DNA of 64,000 nucleotides, from assembly GCA_947095535.1 (NCBI GenBank), contig OX352772.1, forward strand, positions 149,419,053-149,483,052. Direction: 5' to 3'. The translations under genes were made by a program, and so were the position numbers. Below are positions 44,847 through 55,690 of this stretch, in pieces. The notes below the pieces were generated by a model that worked only from the letters and a program-made list of their open reading frames with translations, did not search any database and was not told the origin of the DNA. Within the stretch, counting starts at the first letter, position 1; each line of letters opens with the position of its first letter. This stretch comes from Poecilobothrus nobilitatus. Taxonomy: Eukaryota > Arthropoda > Insecta > Diptera > Dolichopodidae.

Positions 44847-45470
44847 TAAATAAACAAATATGTAGTACTTTTATATCGTAATAATGTATATCGTATAATT
44901 AATATTAGTAATAATAACAATAATAATATTAATAATAATAATAATAGTAATAATAACAATAATTATAATAGTAATAATAATAATAATAATAGTAATAATA
45001 ATAATAGCTACTATAGTGGAGCCATCTTTGGTTACATCGTGCAAGTAAGGTGTTATATACTGCTGCATGTTGTAATTCACGGTTGGCGCTAAGTCTGTAG
45101 CAAAATAATAACAATAATAGTAATAATAATAATAATAGTAATAATAATAATAATAATAATAATAGTAATAATAATTATAATAGTAATAGTAATAAAACAA
45201 TAATTATAATAATAACAATACTAATAATAATGGTAATAATAATAAAAAAAAACAATAATAATAATAATAATAATAGTAAAATAATAGCTGCTACAGTAGA
45301 GCCATCTTTGGTTATATCATGCAAGTAAAGTGTAATATACTGCTGCACGTTGTAATCCACTGATGGCGCTAACTCTGTGGTAAAATAATAATAATAATAG
45401 TTATAATAATAATAACAATAATAATAGTACAAATATTAAATAGTATAATAAATAGTACAAATAATATAAC

Positions 45471-45512
<42 letters not shown>

Positions 45513-46080
45513 TGTAATAGTAATAATAACAATAATTATAATAATAATAATAATAGTAATAATAATAATAGTAATAATAATAATAGCTACTACAGTGGGG
45601 CTATCTTTGGTTATATCATGCAAGTAAGGTGTTATATACTGCTGCACATTGTAATTCACTGATGGCGCTGACTCTGTAGTAAAATAATAATAATATTAAT
45701 AAGAATATTAATACCAATAATAACAGTCGCTGCAGTGACAGTGGGGGTTGCCTTAAATAATCACCTCATGTAGTAATATATATACTACTACTACATGTTG
45801 TAACTGTTGTGACGGCTTTAGTCACTGTTAGCAAAATAATAATAATAGGCGGATTCATTGTTTCCTTACAGTCCCACTCCCAATTCAATGTTTCCGTATC
45901 CATTTTGCTATCCTTTCCTATCCCTACTCCCTAGCCAATATACTGCGTTCGCAGGTAAGGGTTTCATCCCACTTTATTGGCTAAAGGGGAGGTGGGTTTA
46001 GTCAGTAAGAATCTGACACTACCAAGGGGAAATTCTTGGTGTCTTTGGAAGATTCCCACCTCCCTTAGGAAAAAAAGGGT
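44786..46080 (+). mobile_element. Non-coding element of TAA runs and conserved blocks, inserted in the older Bel
   Basis: Older-Bel protease sequence stops before this stretch and resumes after it. Inside, imperfect TAA/ATA runs alternate with a conserved block of about 105 bp (about 45003-45107, 45289-45387, 45589-45689), each containing GCCATCTTTGGTTA, GTGTTATATACTGCTGCA-like sequence and TGGCGCTAACTCTGT-like sequence. A fourth, diverged block is at 45728-45838. The right end holds a nested hairpin: GGGGAGGTGGG (45977-45987) pairs with CCCACCTCCC (46056-46065), and GACACTACCAAG pairs with CTTGGTGTC. An inverted partial copy lies at 28085-28455. It is non-coding; class unknown. Confidence 0.65.
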
Positions 46081-46345
46081 TAGGGTTCGTGCTGAAAATG
46101 TTAACAAGCTTATTGCCTACAAACAAAATGCAACAGTAAGAGTTGAAGGATTTCTAGAGCTAGAAGCGCGTCTACAGCTAGTAGATTCTGAATTTAATGA
46201 ACCAGGCCAGATTGATATATTATTAAGGTGTAATGTTTTCAACAAAATCAATTTAGACGGTTTAATAAAGGGAGAACCCGAATGCCAATGGTCCAAAAAA
46301 TCGTATTCGGATGGATCTTGTCTGTATATATATCAAACTTGAAAA
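46081..46345 (+). pseudogene. Older Bel: protease end
   Basis: Reads LELEARLQLVDSEF, GQIDILLRCNVFNKI and GLIKGEPE, matching the end of the intact Bel protease (GQIDVLLGADVF, GLMKGEPG). The frame closes at 46342 after a shift in the IFGWILSG region. Confidence 0.75.
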
Positions 46346-46548
46346 TCAATTAAAAAGTTTTGGCAACTGAAAAAAAACAAAAATCAAAATTTATTAACCA
46401 ATTTATTAACTAATTAACCAATAGAAAATAAATTTAAAACAAATTTGCTTTTGATTTTAATTTTAAACTGGATTTCAATTTTAATGTTGTTATTTATTAT
46501 TTTAACTTTTGTTTTATATTAATTTATTTCCATCAAAATTATCAATTT

Positions 46549-48062
46549 TATTGTTAATTTCTGCAACATACGCGGATTGCAAAAGAAATTTTCATGCCGT
46601 CGATTGCCATCTTAGTTCAATTAAACCAGCAGTCTTAGTCCTATGTGAAAGCCAGTCTGATGTTGTGGCTCTTGATATTTCTAAGGCTTTCAATCGATTT
46701 TGAAACGATGCTGTATTGGCAAAATGCAAAGCATTAGGTCTAGGGGGGGTCTTTCTGAAATGGATTGGAAATTTCCTTTCGACTCGCACGATTCGTGTAC
46801 TGGTCAATGGATATTCATCTGACCAATTCAAAATAAATGCTGGTGTCCCCTAGGGATCAGTTTTAAACACCAACTCTCTTCTTAATATTTATCAATGACC
46901 TACTCCCATTGACCACCAATTCGATCCATAGTTTCGCAGACGACCGCACCCTTGTAGCTTCCTATGAGTTTCAAAGCCGCTGTAACATTAATCACCAGAT
47001 TAATACAACAGCAAAAAATTTCACTATTAGTGAAATCGTCATTTAATCGTCATTTAATTTAGCAAAAATCGTCAATCTAATCGTCATTTAATTTAACAAA
47101 AATTCAAAAATGGGGTGAAGTCAACAGAGATGTGTTCAACACCAAAAAAACACAATGTTGTCTGATGTCGCGGAAAATTACAACTACTGTTTCCAACCTA
47201 CTATTTCAGGGAGAAGTTTTGCATCATTCAACGGATTTAAACATGCTGGGCATCGGGTTAAACCAGAAATAGACTTGATCAAATCAAATTCTTGATAAAG
47301 CTAAGGATGTTAAATGTTTGGGTTTTTGTATCGCTGCAAAACTTACATTTCCGCATATGATCTTATCAATATCTAATAGAACGTACATTAGGCCGAAAAT
47401 GAAGTATAATGCACACATTTGGGCTACAGGCCTTCAAACAGCACTACGTTATGTTGATAATGTGCAAAACAGAGCTATTCGTCTGATCAACGATCCCAGT
47501 GTAACTTCAATGCTCACTCCACTCAGCTATCGTCGCACAGTTGGGTCACTGACCTTGTTTTATAGGTATCTCGTAGGGATTCTGTTCCAAAAAAATAAAA
47601 GAGCTAATGCCTTCACTCAAAGTTTTCCAACGAGCAACAAGGAGGGCAACAGAATCTTATCCCTATTATGTAGAGTTGTCAAAATGGCGAAATAGAGCTT
47701 ATGGAAATTCGTTTGTTATGCGTACGTCCCGTTTGTGGAAATAAATACCATCACATGTGTTCACTAAAGTTGGTAATTCCTATGTGTGCGATTTACTTAA
47801 GTTTAAAAAGAACATTAACATCTTTCTTCAAAAAGTCCCTCCAAATTTTCCTGCCTATCCCCCATAATCCAAATTTAACAATTCCAATTTCCCCAATTAT
47901 CTTTCCCACATACCTATCTCAAAAACCATACTGTACATTTGTATTAAAGGTTTTGGTTGGTTAAAAACCAACACCACCCTGAGGAAGCACGTGAAATTCT
48001 TCTTGGTGACTTTCGAGTTTTCCACCAACCCTAGTAAAAAAAATAAAATAAAAATAAAAAAA
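46549..48062 (+). mobile_element. Jockey-like LINE with an internal deletion
   Basis: The left end reads as the start of a LINE endonuclease (NFHAVDCHLSSIKPAVLVL, then CESQ) and passes in the same frame, near 46658, straight into the RT palm (DVVALDISKAFNRF). Hundreds of residues between them are missing. RT continues in broken frames (FLKWIGNFLSTR, INAGVP, FADDRTL at about 46935-46955). The tail region is read at 47318-47695 (MKYNAHIWATG, VDNVQNRAIRLI). The copy ends in an A-rich tail (about 48026-48062). It sits inside the older Bel between its protease and RT. Reverse transcription would have occurred at the target; this copy is dead. Confidence 0.75.
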
Positions 48063-48970
48063 CATAAAATTTAAACAAGAATATATTAAATGCGTTAATG
48101 AATATTTAACATAAGGCCATATTAGTTTGATCAACCCATAAGAATTACATACACAAATATCTGAAGGTACATCATATACATCTTACTATCTACCCACGAA
48201 GTTTTGAAGGAATCGAGCACCTCAACCAAACTGAGAGTGGTCTTTGATGCCTCTATGTTTACGAAAAGCGGAAAACTTAAACTACATGCCTCTAAATGCG
48301 CCAATAATTCTAGGCAAATTATTATCTATAATAATAGATGGCGAAAATATAAGGTGATATTGAAAAAATGTACCGCCAAATTTGTGAGAAAGAAATATAT
48401 AGAAAGAATAATCCGGAGAGAGGATACGTCACTACCAATAAAAAATTACAAATTAAAATCAGCAACTTTTGAAACAAAAAGTGCAGCATATATATAAAAA
48501 CTATAAAAACATTAAAAAGATTAAAGATTTTTACGTTGGTGATCTTGGGCAGATGATATTGAATCTGCGTTAGATGCACAACCATAAGTTTTAAAATTTA
48601 TGAAATCTGCGAGATCGACATTGCAAAAATGGATGTCAAACGAAAATCAACTAATATGTTCACTCCCAAGTGAGCAGTGCGAAAAATTACTTCCGAATGA
48701 GAATGACAGTGAAAAAGGGATCAGAACATTGGGTATTTGTTAGAAGCAAAATGTAATTCCTGCAGTTATTTTATAAATTTAGAAAAAGCACCATCGATGT
48801 GGACCAAGCAAAAAATATTATCACAAATTGCGAAACTGTTCGATCCTATGGGATGGCTGTCACCAATTATTATTTACGCCAAACTTATAATGCAAAAATA
48901 ATGGCTAACAATGGTATGACGGAGTTTCCGCAGAACTAAAAAGAAAATCCCACATATTTTGAGAATTTAG
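48063..48970 (+). pseudogene. Older Bel: reverse transcriptase
   Basis: Resumes with QEYIKCVNEY-like sequence, then TSTKLRVVFDASMFTKSGK (48210-48264). The frame to 48497 continues through IERIIRREDTSLPIKNYKL. Near 48528 the active-site box is FYVGDLG. Near 48830 it reads LFDPMGWLSP, a junction that in the younger Bel carries the fold-back insertion. Many stops. Confidence 0.75.
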
Positions 48971-48990
48971 AAAATATTCAAAATATATCT

Positions 48991-49332
48991 ATGAAGAGGT
49001 CTAAATACACATATTTGCAAACAGCTGTTTTGTATATATATAAAACGAAAAATTGTGAGACAAATTCAGCCATCATAATCATTTCAGAAACAAAAGTTGT
49101 CCCTATAAAAACAATATCGTTACCTCGATTTCAGTTGTGTGCTGTCACATTATCCACATTAAAAAGTATGTTTTACCGTCGTCAGTTACAAATATCACTG
49201 AATATTAAAGAATATGGGTGGACCGATTCGGAGATAGCACTAGCATGGTTGAAAAGTTATCCAATCATATGGATTACCTTTGTTGGCAACCGGTTATCTC
49301 ATATTCATGATTTGATTTCCCAAAAAATTTGA
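48991..49332 (+). pseudogene. Older Bel: RNase H
   Basis: Open for 113 codons: IIISETKVVPIKTISLPR, YGWTDSEIALAWLKSYP, FVGNRLSHIHDLI. These match the younger copy segment by segment. Closed by TGA at 49330-49332. Confidence 0.8.
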
Positions 49333-49539
49333 TTTAGTGACAAAACTAATTCGTGTATTTATTTATTGTAAAAGGTTTATTCATAATAGTAAAAATAAGA
49401 TTAAAAAACGAACAGGTGACTTAAGTGTTTATAAGTTGTAAAATTCATTAACGCTATTAATAAATAGATCGCAATAAAGGAAATTTGTAGAGAACATAAG
49501 AAACTGCCGACAAGATTAATGTATTTCAAAACAAAGCGC

Positions 49540-49870
49540 TATTTTAAAAATAAACCAATTTGTAGATAAGACAAACATACTAAGAGTAGGTGGTCGTCTA
49601 AAATTTGCAAATCTCTTTTATACAGAGAAATATCTTATTATTTTATCAGATAAAACTATATTCATCAAGCTACTGTTTGAAATGATTCATAAAGAGAGTT
49701 TACCTGGTGGATCTCAGGCCAAAAAAACATATTGAATAACCAACGCTAGAAATGCCAAGATTCATAACTGCTTTTAGAAAGCTTTGTGCACGTCGCGCTT
49801 TATGCTCTGATTTATATTGCAACTGTGGTACTAATTTCGTAGGTGCAAATAGATTACTGTTCATTAATTT
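49540..49870 (+). pseudogene. Older Bel: integrase fragments
   Basis: ILRVGGRLKFA and IHKESLPGG (zinc region), a jump of roughly 100 codons, then RKLCARRALCSDLYCNCG and TNFVGAN. Similarity stops near 49860 and no 3' LTR follows. Confidence 0.7.
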
Positions 49871-50125
49871 TTTTGGCGGTTATAATTCAAAGTGATTGGT
49901 AACAAATTTTTTTTCCTAAAAGTTAAAAATAAATTAAAAAATATTTTGGGGAACAAATAATTGAAAAACATAACAAATAATTGAAACTGTGAAATATTGA
50001 GAGATCTTTTATTGATTTTTTACTGGAGTAAAAACCAGTTTACCAGTGGTTATTTATTTAGTTTGTTTGTTATTTTAACTCGAACTTTGCAAAATTACGC
50101 TAAATTTTTTTTATGATTCCAACAA
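49871..50125. other. AT-rich stretch, nothing recognised
   Basis: Between the older Bel end and the LINE ORF1 remnant; no motif seen. Confidence 0.4.
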
Positions 50126-50129
50126 AAAA

Positions 50130-51211
50130 AAAATGTATTGTTGTAGTAGATGTAGTAGATGAGGAGTACTGAAATGCGATGGAGTCTGTGGCAAATCTTT
50201 CCATAGAACCAACGCTTGTATTGGGATAGGTGATTATGCTTCAACTGTGCTGGACATCACGTCTTGTTTGAGATTCATGTGTGAAATTGTATTTTTTACA
50301 TCAAAAATATTGATGAAGCAATGGAAGAGATGTTGAATATAGCCCAGCTAAATAAAATAAACCTCAAGAAGCAGAAGAAAGATCTGCAGACGTTGCTGGA
50401 CCAGCATATGAAGGAGATTATAAGTATGGTATCTGCTTTGGCTAATAGAGAAGAAATAGAAAAATTTATGGGATATTTACAAAAAATTAATGGTGAAAAT
50501 ATGGAAGGTGCTGCTAAAATTATAAATGAAAAGCATGTTCAGACGAAAAAAATTATGGAGAATCAAATCAAAAAATGTAAGTACTTTGATTGAAAAGAAT
50601 GCTATGAATGTAAGTACTTTGATTGAAAATAAATATGATGGTGTAAACAATAATTTAACAAGAAAAAGTACGTATGCAGAAATAGCAAAAAAACAACCGG
50701 CCATATTAATTAAACCGAAAATAACCCAAGCGTCCAATGTGACAAAAACGGGTGTCAAAAACAAAATCGACCCAGTAAACTTTAAAGTAAGTGGATTGAC
50801 TGAAACAAGAGTTGGATCAGTTGTAATTTTTTGTGATGATAATGACATTGTTAATAGTGTTTGGAAGGAAGCTGAAAAAGAATTAAATGGGGATTATAAA
50901 ATAGTAGTTCCAAAATTAATAAAACCGAAAATTCTAATCGTCGGGATGACAGAGGATCATGATAAAGAAGAAATTTAAAAAAAATTTCTGAAACAAAATT
51001 TAATTATAGAGAAAGATGAATTAAAATTTATACGAAAATATAAAACCAACAAGAATCAAAAAAATTACAATGCTATTTTTGAACTGAATTTTGAGGATTT
51101 AAAAAAAAAAATGGAAATTTCCCAAGAATTAAAATTGGTTGGGACATTTGTAGAGTATATGCAAGCTACGATGTACGAAGATGATATAAATGTGATTGTA
51201 AATATGAAGCA
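50130..51211 (+). pseudogene. LINE ORF1 remnant with PHD-like zinc finger
   Basis: A cysteine/histidine-rich start (CKC-type spacing in KCDGVCGKSFHRTNACIG, 50170-50225) looks like half a PHD finger. A helical stretch follows (50321-50593, EEMLNIAQLNKINLKKQKKD). Then in another frame (50526-50978) come STYAEIAKKQPAILIKPK, a beta strand with GSVVIFCDDNDI, and YKIVVPKLIKPKILIVGM. After one more shift a last segment reads to 51211. This order (zinc finger, coiled coil, then two compact alpha/beta repeats) is that of nucleic-acid-binding ORF1 proteins of some insect LINEs. No ORF2 follows here, so it is cut off. Confidence 0.55.
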
Positions 51212-51217
51212 TCATAT

Positions 51218-51508
51218 TTGAATTGGAGTAATGTTCATATTAATTACAGTGATATTCCCTCAATCATGGAAAGTTTTTCGACTTACGACCAAATTTATAT
51301 AAAAGGACTTCAAAAGAAAACATTTTTGGAAAAATGTTTACGGAACCAGATTATTAATTTGGATAACGATATACCACCTTTAACCAAACTAAAAAATTAT
51401 GAATCATTCTGTCAACTTCATTTAAAATCAGATAGTCATAAGCAATGTTGTGCCTTAAAAAATTGTATAAATATATTCATGCATTTATTAAAACAAAATA
51501 AAACTTAA
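51218..51508 (+). other. Open frame of unknown nature
   Basis: A 96-codon frame with no family I recognise. It ends with a cysteine-bearing segment (SDSHKQCCALKNC). It lies between the LINE ORF1 remnant and the Polinton capsid remnant and may be a tail of either neighbour. Confidence 0.2.
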
Positions 51509-51544
51509 TTAAAAAATATGCTTATTTTTTTATTTTTGCGTTAC

Positions 51545-52452
51545 ATTAATGTTAGATATCCAGCATTTTCGAATATCCAGCATTTTCGGTTATACAAAAA
51601 ATAATTGAATTTGGTAATTGACCAATGAAAATATTGTCTAACGAAATCGAAGACTCTTGTTAGGAATCGTGAAATTTTTTACTTCTACTCTTTTATAATG
51701 ATATTTAGCATTTGATTTTTCTAGAACTACATTATGGGCTAGTAATACACTAGGATTTATTTTTACATGTTGCTTAAATAAGTTAGCTTCCAAAATTTTC
51801 AATTGCGATTCATCAGAGTCATCGGCAAATAAGATGAAATCTGGTTTTTCTAGCGTAAAAAGTATTCGAATATCCACGTTATTTATTAAAAGTGTAGGTT
51901 GATTAAACATATCTACATGAAGTTTTCCCATAAGTTCAACAACATTACTATTATGGTATAGTTTTTGACGTTTCTTTGAACCAATATTATCAGACTTAGC
52001 TATATTTGATTTATCTAATATCCATCCAGCAGATTCTAAATGAGTGGTTGCAGCATCAGTTCCATAATTTAAGAGAGTTTCAATATAAGCTCTGTAATGG
52101 TAATTTCCATCTAACCGGGTAATATTTTTACCATTGAGTTGTGCATTAGACTACTTGATCGGAGAATGTAAAAGATTATTAACCACACTGGGTTGTTGAA
52201 GGGTTTTTCCATCTGCAGCTTTATCATCACGCCATGGAGTTCCATTTTTTTTTTAAATTTGAACTTTGCTTTTATGTATGTTGAAGATAAATCCTTATAT
52301 GTGTCGCCATGGCCTAATGAAACGAATTCTATTGTCGAAGAACTATCCAAAGAAGCAATAGGATTGTATGATATCTCTTCATATTTAAAAATACTTGCTT
52401 GTATTTGTGGGCTAGTAAATAAATCTAATTCTAATTTCATACATTCGTTCAT
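51545..52452 (-). pseudogene. Polinton/Maverick-type major capsid protein remnant
   Basis: On the minus strand the first frame (ATG at 52452) reads CMKLELDLFTSPQIQ, then SSTIEFVSLGHGDTYKDLSS and TYIKAKFKF. After frame changes near 52245 and 52140 it continues with QLNGKNIT, YHYRAYIETLLNYG, HLESAGW, GKLHVDMFNQPTLLINNVDI and INPSVLLAHNVVL. A last shifted piece is LDNIFIGQLPNSI near 51625. This series is characteristic of the double-jelly-roll capsid protein of Polintons (virus-like DNA transposons, also seen as F54H12.2-like proteins). It stops near 51545, so the C-terminal part is lost. With at least three frame changes it cannot make capsid. Confidence 0.75.
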
Positions 52453-52602
52453 TTTATGTTTTTCATCAAAAATATCTCGTTTTTGAATTTTGCTCTGTGT
52501 ACTCTTAGCTTTACGTTTCTTTTGCTTTGAATGAGTTTAGGTGGCTGAGTGACTTCTTTTTATAGCTCTTCTTCTTATACCATTTTCATACATTTCATTT
52601 AG

Positions 52603-53097
52603 TTAGTTTACAGCTTGAAGTCTTAAATTTTTTAATGCTTCTTTTATTAAATCAATACATCTTGTCATTGCATCACCAACATATTGCGATTCTATTATAC
52701 CTGAATAAACAAAAAACATGTCAGTTTTAGTTTCCGGAGAACTTGATAACATATTTATTAAGACTTGATATGATTCAAGTGTTTTGTGTTTAAATTTTTT
52801 TAAATCTTTTTGTATGGAAAGAACTTGTTGAAGACAAGTTTGCAATAAAAAAATCACTGAATATCCAGTGCCAGCTAGTATTCGTAATTCTGCCTTAGGT
52901 CTTTGCACATATATTTTTATATATTCCATATTAGTGGTCTTTACTTTAAATTTTTCTTCCAAAACATAATTAGTATCATTTGTAATAAAATTATATATTT
53001 CCCATATTAACTGCTGCTGACCTCTTTTCTTGTGTATCCTGGATTCGGGCTGATATTCTGAATGCGGGTAGGTAGTAACAAAGTTTTCCAATCGCAT
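52603..53097 (-). pseudogene. Polinton-associated ORF of unknown role
   Basis: An open 164-codon frame immediately upstream (minus strand) of the capsid remnant. It is helical with no motif I can name; it reads RHC-free segments such as MEYIKIYVQRPKAEL and SYQVLINMLSS. Its place next to the capsid gene suggests a minor virion or assembly protein, by position only. The spacing to the capsid ATG is about 150 bases. Confidence 0.45.
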
Positions 53098-53109
53098 CGT
53101 AATTCTTCC

Positions 53110-53919
53110 TCGCTATAAGGAACGTAAGTTTTTCCAATTCCAATTTTATTTTCACTTCACTTCACTGATGCATCACTTAATAACTTTACATAAAAATCAA
53201 CCTCATGGTGCCCTATTTGAAACGTGTCCATGGTTGCGTAGATACACTAGAAGCAGATTTTGCTTTTGGTTTTTGTGAACAGGAAAATTTAGTTGTAATT
53301 GTTTATCACCTTCTTTTGTGGATGATCGAAATATTTGTTTTGGTTTTTTTGAACTTTCAATAGGAATACTTATTATATCACCTGAATCTGTTTCAAACAT
53401 TCGAACATTTGCTGCATTTATAGATTTGCGTGGTTTTAAACGTGCTCCTATTGAGCTACTGAAAGTGCTCCGTTCCGCAAAAATGATTCGTCATTTATAC
53501 TATCATCAAAAACATCATCCTTATCCTCATTATCCGAAGGCACTAAACACCAATATTCAATAGGGTCATATTCAAAAAGCTCCTTTTCAGCAGCTAAATT
53601 AATTTGTAAACCTATGTTTTTCTGTTCAATTGTATTTGTTTGAACGCTAGTACTGTTTTGTTCAGATTTTGGACGGTGTACCTTTAGATTCAAGTATGTA
53701 CTGTTTGTTAACTGATTCGATGGGCTTTTTCAACATTCCTTTTCGCCTTTTGTTGCTAAATTTCATCAAGTTTTGACGGTATAAGTACTATTTCTGGTTG
53801 TCAGTCAACTTTTTATTTAATAAAATATTTTTTATATTTTTATCAATGTCAGAAAGTTCATTATCGTTAATTATATTCTTCTTTAGTTTATTGTATAGGT
53901 CTGGTTGAATAACAATCAT
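53110..53919 (-). pseudogene. Polinton-associated decayed ORFs
   Basis: From an ATG at 53919 (MIVIQPDLYNKLKK) the minus strand reads a helical stretch, a TAG, then YLYRQNLMKF. After a frame change come an acidic part (53448-53693; IEYWCLVPSDNEDKDD) and a further frame with ARLKPRKSINAANVRMF and FETDSGDIISIPIESSKKP. Near 53213-53110 FYVKLLSDASVKYSE could be the start of a separate, penton-like protein. I can support that these lie in one block with the capsid gene; individual functions are not recognised. Confidence 0.4.
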
Positions 53920-53936
53920 GCGTTACAATGTGTTGT

Positions 53937-54272
53937 TCATTTTGGATATTTTGAAATAAGTTTTCCTAATAAAACAGATAAAACTGTACCAATTAGCATT
54001 GGTAAGAAACTTCCTTTTTGAATAATATATTTGCGTTTATTATTGATAGTTCTTTTTGGGCAAGCTAAATATCGAAGTTGTTTTTTATACTTTTTCGTTT
54101 GTAATAACTTTTTTTTTTAAACTTTGCTATTCCCGTTAAGAATATTTAATGAAATCTCACACAAAGTTTTTATTACCTCAGAATCACAATTTTTAATTAA
54201 AATATTTCGAAGTTTTGATTTAGAATTTTTTAATGTATTCAGTATATGTTGGTTTGCTATTAAACGTTTCAT
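53937..54272 (-). pseudogene. Polinton PX-like small basic protein
   Basis: An ATG at 54272 and a TGA at 53937-53939 are in one frame of 111 codons with a single in-frame TAA at 54117-54119. The N-terminal half is helical (NILIKNCDSEVIKTLCEIS). The second half is very basic (YKRKKYKKQLR) and ends with IQKGSFLPMLIGTVLSVLLG. A basic stretch followed by Q-K-G-G/S-F-L-P and a hydrophobic glycine-rich tail is the hallmark of the small PX-type protein of Polintons and adinto-like viruses, related in form to adenoviral core or membrane-active peptides. It supports the capsid call next door. Confidence 0.6.
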
Positions 54273-54513
54273 TTTGTTCACATAACTTCTTATTTTTTAA
54301 CAGATCCAATGTGCAAAAACATACACAACTTTTTATTTCATTGTCAAAAATATAATTTCTAAATCAAAATAAATCGTTTATTTTTTGTGTCAGGTCTAAT
54401 ATAATATAGCTATATGGTTATGGTTACGGATAGTTTTTCAATGACCACAGTTGTTTCTAGCTCGTTGGCTTGGGGAAATCTGTAAATAAAACAGAAAAAA
54501 GATTGTAGTTTTT

Positions 54514-54783
54514 TCAACTCGGAGTTTCACCCAAAGATAATCGAAAATTGGGTTTGGAGCTTTTAATATCGAGAAGAGAGTTGAAAGCTACGTTAGAACG
54601 TATATACAAAGCGACATCTCGATGAGAAATAAAAAACGGAACTAAAGTATAGCCGTTGATACTATAATTAGTATCATCGCCTATAACCTGAGTTTCACTT
54701 AGGGCTAATATAGCTGGTCTTTCTGAGTCTAGGTGAGCTTCAACGGATTGGGTAAAGTTGGCGAACATTATTACAATTTGCAA
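54514..54783 (-). pseudogene. LINE endonuclease N-terminal fragment
   Basis: The minus strand reads FANFTQSVEAHLDSERPAIL, ALSETQV, YSINGYTLVPFF and VALYIRSNVAF, the N-terminal third of an apurinic-type LINE endonuclease (catalytic Glu in SETQ). It stops at 54514, so the rest is missing. An A-rich leader (54800-54900, T-rich when read on this strand) lies before its start. Confidence 0.65.
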
Positions 54784-55039
54784 CGAAATGGAACTGAAAA
54801 AACTTAATTAAAATTTAAAAAAAAAAAAAAATCAAAATAAAACTAAAATAAAAATCCAAATTTAAATAAAATTCAAATAAAATTTACCCAAACAAAAAAA
54901 AAAGGACACCAAATGAACACCAAACGTTAAACACGAACAGACGGAAAAAAAAGGACTGAACCAAATAAGTGGTGAACATGACAAACGAAATTCGAGGTAC
55001 GACAGTTTTATGTACCTTATCGTACACAAGAAATATAAG

Positions 55040-55189
55040 GAGTTCAACAATAGGAAATGAAGACCACCATATTTTTTTTTAATTATAGAGAAAAAAAAAA
55101 TTATAGAAATAGAATTAGATGATCCAGTATTTCCTCTTATCAACCAGACGAAAAAAAATATGGTGGAATCTTCATTTCCTATTGAACTC
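55040..55189. repeat. Fold-back repeat with arms of about 40 bp
   Basis: 55040-55080 (GAGTTCAACAATAGGAAATG and onward to a T run) is an imperfect reverse complement of 55151-55189. The spacer is about 70 bp and itself has the pair AATTATAGA... near 55081 and 55100. Non-coding. Confidence 0.7.
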
Positions 55190-55430
55190 TTCGCTCGTCC
55201 ATAAATCACCTTCATGCTGGTTTTAAAATTATTATTTTTTTTATTTTTTTTTATTGCATTTCTCTGCCACATAAATGTGGACAGGAAATTACACAGCCTT
55301 TCCTGTTCAGGCGTGGCTGCACATGTTGTAAGGGGGATTATTTTAGATATTAAATTAAATTTAATTATTCAGTTTTAATCTTTAATAAAATAAAATTAAA
55401 AAGTACATTTATTTATTTGGTGTTTATAAA
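55190..55430. other. No gene recognised
   Basis: A short GC-richer piece (55265-55330) with TTTCCTGTTCAGGCGTGG, then AT-rich sequence. Confidence 0.4.
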
Positions 55431-55690
55431 TACATTTATTATACCTTACACCTAAAGTATAGGGTATATTAACTTTGGTATGGTGTTTGTAACCACCAAA
55501 AGGAAGCGAGTTAGATATGGGCATGTGTATATATTCTGAATCAGGATCACCTCCTGAGTCGATTTAACGATGTCTGTCAGTCCGTCCGTCCCTCCGTCCG
55601 TTCGCACGATAACTCAAAAACTAATGAAGCTATATTGATGAAATTTATATAGTAGGTTACTAATCACGAAGGGAAGGCTAAGTTCGAATT
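55430..55690 (+). repeat. Dispersed repeat with the TCCGTCCGTCCCTCCGT module
   Basis: The module at 55580-55596 plus AACTCAAAAACTAATG and ATGAAATTTATA resembles 38899-38965 (same module, AACTCAAAAACTAAG, TTGAAATTTACA). Both are preceded by a TTATTATACC start (55437, 38761). It runs directly into the satellite, so it may be the parent or edge of that array. Confidence 0.6.

Larger units (their letters stand above)
43360..49870 (+). pseudogene. Older Bel-Pao copy, heavily decayed and twice interrupted
   Basis: Scattered short matches to the intact Bel at 29.7-38.4 kb occur in the same order. Gag: KFITNYKIYG (about 43372), then LWEHEMSKTKELPK (44178) and EFHELRFRTLEGLNS. Protease: LLATPLVGIVGPSGKEG (44571) and GQIDILLRCNVF (46207). 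RT: KLRVVFDASMFTKSGK (48228); the YVDD region is decayed to FYVGDLG (48528). RNase H: LPRFQLCAVTL and YGWTDSEIALAWL. Integrase: ILRVGGRLKFA, IHKESLPGG and DLYCNCGTNFVG. The second integrase Asp is lost (CNCG for CDCG). No LTR is seen. The interruptions are at 44786-46080 and 46549-48062. Confidence 0.85.

Noticed and set aside
44871..45659. Minus-strand frames rich in Tyr or Ile over the TAA runs
   Set aside because: They are translations of imperfect trinucleotide repeats; they overlap in several frames and have no complexity.
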